Source: an uncultured Collinsella sp.
GTDB lineage: Bacteria; Actinomycetota; Coriobacteriia; Coriobacteriales; Coriobacteriaceae
Direction: 5' to 3'
Assembly (NCBI GenBank): GCA_900754435.1
Contig: CAAECT010000002.1
Location: 1-6,512, forward strand
DNA: 6,512 bases
Part shown: one piece after another, positions 5,234-6,512 of the stretch
Layout: each line of letters opens with the position of its first letter
Numbering within the stretch: the first letter of the stretch is position 1
The notes under the pieces: model-generated
Databases searched by the model: none
Seen by the model: the letters and a program-made list of their open reading frames with translations, nothing else
What the model was told of the DNA's origin: nothing
Program-made: the position numbers and the translations under genes

Positions 5234-5502
5234 CATGCTGAAATTTCTCGGGGCATATACTCTCACCCACACCAACAAAAAGTTGCACAATTTATTTCCC
5301 AACTCTGTACATAGTTTGTTAGCCAAACTCGATTATCAGTGCAGCTCGCCGTTCCATTTGAGCTTCAGGAACGCTCCCAATTATTGCCAGCACCCCAATA
5401 ACCTGCGCCTACGTGAACAACATCCCAAAACAACCCCCTAAAGCACGTCAAATGAACGATATGTTGTCCAACGCAGCCCAAATCAGTTTCACTAACAGCT
5501 TG
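5234..5502. other. Non-coding stretch after the tRNA terminator
   Basis: I see no supported gene here: short frames lack binding sites and have unnatural codon use. The one clear structure is a 17-bp inverted repeat, AGTTTG (5313-5318), ttagc, CAAACT (5324-5329), which could be an operator. The stretch is AT-richer than the coding regions. Confidence 0.5.
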
Positions 5503-5511
5503 TGCTAGGAT
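5503..5511 (+). promoter_or_regulatory. Possible extended -10 promoter for the NusG-paralogue leader
   Basis: TGC directly followed by TAGGAT is an extended -10 pattern, and no good -35 is found at 16-18 bp upstream. Transcription from about 5518 would give a leader of roughly 460 nt before the GTG at 5980. The next 10 bases contain the small dyad TAGG-ata-CCTA. Tentative. Confidence 0.35.
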
Positions 5512-5717
5512 ACCTAACGTTACATGAGTTCAACTGTGCTCACGGCTCCAGCAGGCCACGTAGCACAGGGTCGATCAACATCCGGCCGTAACGGCGGTGC
5601 TAGAAACACCACGAGCTCCAATATTGATTGCCATGCGCGATTTTGCACTTGTTTTTGCGAGCATTTAAAAGTTCGCATTGGATATTGCATCAAGTTGCTA
5701 CGGCAAACCTCAGCAGT

Positions 5718-5783
5718 CTTCAGCTGTTTGCGTGCGGTCCAGTTTTGTTCCCGCTTGACTGGTTCGCACGCAGTCAGCTGGAG
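5718..5783 (+). promoter_or_regulatory. Leader hairpin 1 upstream of the NusG paralogue
   Basis: A compound hairpin of about 23 pairs. 5718-5726 pairs with 5775-5783 (CAGCTG core, one G-U). GCGTGCG (5730-5736) pairs with CGCACGC (5765-5771). CCAGT (5739-5743) pairs with ACTGG (5758-5762). The terminal loop is 14 nt (5744-5757) and contains CGCTTG. No U-run follows, so it is more likely a regulatory RNA structure than a terminator. Confidence 0.6.
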
Positions 5784-5877
5784 TCGCGGTGATTTTTGCG
5801 ATACACGTCCGCGTCTCTAGCAACTGCACTCATACATACCGTTCACGGTGGGGCAGAGCCACGTGCTTGTCTAACTG

Positions 5878-5950
5878 GGCTCAGGGTTTGAATATGGAGC
5901 GCCTTCGCGCACAAGCGCCCTGGCGAAGCCATACCCAAACCCCGTGAGCC
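5878..5950 (+). promoter_or_regulatory. Leader hairpin 2 directly before the NusG-paralogue ribosome binding site
   Basis: A 73-nt compound hairpin with 24 pairs. GGCTCA (5878-5883) pairs with TGAGCC (5945-5950), GGGTTTG (5884-5890) with CAAACCC (5936-5942), TATGG (5893-5897) with CCATA (5929-5933), and CTTCGC (5903-5908) with GCGAAG (5923-5928). Only a 2-nt bulge, a 2/2 internal loop and a 5-nt bulge interrupt it. The 14-nt loop contains CAAGCG, complementary to the loop of hairpin 1. It ends 14 nt before the AAGGGGG binding site. LoaP-type proteins are known to recognise RNA hairpins in target leaders, so this is a candidate site. Confidence 0.65.
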
Positions 5951-5979
5951 ACACGTAAGACAGCAAGGGGGTGGTGCTC

Positions 5980-6512
5980 GTGTGGTATGTGATCCAGGTC
6001 ATTAACGGTCGCGAAGACGTAATGCGCGAGCGCATCGAGCGCGTGGTGCCGGCAAGTGCCATGCAAGAGCTCTTTTATCCCCAATTTCAAACCGAGATTA
6101 AAGTACGGGGCGAATGGGTCAATACGACCAAACCACTCTTTCCCGGTTATCTTATCTGCGATACGGCCGATCCCCGCACTGTGCAACAGCATCTGCTGCG
6201 CATGGACGACTTTGCCCGGGTGTTATCTCAGGATGGTCAGTTTGTGCCGCTGGCAAAAGAAGAGGTCCAGCTTATTGGCGGATTTACGCATAAGGGAGAC
6301 CGTGTGGTGCCCATGAGCGAGGCCCTGAAAGACGGTGACCAGGTCGTAGTTACGACAGGTCCGCTGCTGGGCCACGAAGGCCTTATCAAATCCATTAACA
6401 GACGCAAGAGCACTGCTTATTTGGAGCTTGATCTGTGCGGCCGACGCGTTACTACGCGCGTTGGTCTTGCCGTGCTTTCAGCCGAGCAGCGTGTAATGCG
6501 CAACCTTAAAAA
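5980..6512 (+). CDS. NusG-like specialised transcription antiterminator (LoaP/RfaH type), cut by the right edge
   Basis: NusG paralogues ride on RNA polymerase and suppress pausing or termination in specific long operons. The 177 codons seen begin WYVIQVINGRED (2-13), the NGN-domain signature. They continue with a Tyr/Pro-rich FYPQF (32-36), KPLFPGYLI (51-59), typical of NusG/RfaH/LoaP, a linker, and a C-terminal KOW domain with GPLLGHEGLIKSI (127-139). Core NusG has a longer acidic N-terminus and sits by secE and ribosomal protein genes; this context, and the WYVIQV start, favour the LoaP-like subgroup. GTG 5980 follows AAGGGGG (5965-5971) by 8 nt; GTG 5974 is possible, and an in-frame TAA at 5956 bars an earlier start. 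Only a few residues should be missing at the C-terminus. The long structured leader suggests autoregulation or a self-targeted operon. Confidence 0.88.
   Translation, partial: MWYVIQVINGREDVMRERIERVVPASAMQELFYPQFQTEIKVRGEWVNTTKPLFPGYLICDTADPRTVQQHLLRMDDFARVLSQDGQFVPLAKEEVQLIGGFTHKGDRVVPMSEALKDGDQVVVTTGPLLGHEGLIKSINRRKSTAYLELDLCGRRVTTRVGLAVLSAEQRVMRNLK

Noticed and set aside
5022..5441. Frames on both strands across the tRNA, with GDRTPDLL- and VAQLGERLTGSQEV-like peptides
   Set aside because: These are well-known false proteins from translating tRNA genes; the cloverleaf, promoter and terminator explain the DNA.
5592..5606. GGCGGTGCTAG, reminiscent of the RfaH ops/JUMPstart element
   Set aside because: Only the GGCGGT part fits; the rest of ops and the flanking JUMPstart sequence are missing.
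5524..5820. 98-codon plus-strand frame in the leader
   Set aside because: No ribosome binding site, Cys/Ser-rich unnatural composition, and it runs through the hairpin at 5718-5783. A near-leaderless start cannot be excluded but is unlikely.
5881..6192. 103-codon minus-strand frame
   Set aside because: Antisense to the clearly recognisable NusG-paralogue coding sequence.

Overview
The window looks like chromosome from a moderately high-GC anaerobic actinobacterium. Coriobacteriia, and a Collinsella-like organism in particular, fits best. This is inferred from protein style and base composition (GC-rich coding, much AT-richer intergenic DNA), not from any search. No CRISPR array, rRNA, transposase or phage gene is visible.

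Left part (1-2376). The minus strand carries a glycogen branching enzyme gene (glgB) whose 3' end runs off the left edge. Its frame is interrupted by one in-frame TAG at 840-842, three codons before the catalytic Glu. The frame continues cleanly on both sides, so this is a nonsense mutation, a sequencing error, a split gene or readthrough. The roughly 350 bp between glgB and the divergent plus-strand genes holds a nested dyad on the glgB side. On the other side is a cluster of TGGTAAAAC/GTTTTACCA half-sites, one pair wrapped around a perfect TTGACA -35 box.

Middle part (2377-3717). A tight two-gene plus-strand operon encodes a HAD-superfamily phosphatase and thiamine pyrophosphokinase. The genes are 9 bp apart and in the same reading frame. 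Together they could act in thiamine phosphate salvage, but only the kinase role is well supported.

Cassette (about 3718-5044). Convergent to thiN lies a two-gene minus-strand operon with an ATGA overlap: a 90-residue acidic protein of unknown family, then a 232-residue protein with an R-x4-H motif suggesting a HEPN-like RNase fold. Imperfect inverted repeats of about 38 bp flank the pair at 3718-3756 and 5007-5044. Inside them are three copies of a 24-bp motif, one upstream of the operon and two at its 3' end. The arrangement looks like a small acquired toxin/defence-type cassette and is the strongest novelty candidate here.

Right part (5076-6512). A tRNA-Ala(GGC) gene has its own promoter and a perfect palindromic terminator. 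About 750 bp without a protein gene follow. The last 460 bp appear to be a long, structured leader with two compound hairpins whose loops carry a complementary 6-mer. It precedes a GTG-started NusG-paralogue gene of the LoaP/RfaH type, cut by the right edge only near its C-terminus. Such specialised NusG proteins usually act on long biosynthetic operons, so a polysaccharide or other large cluster may follow outside the window.
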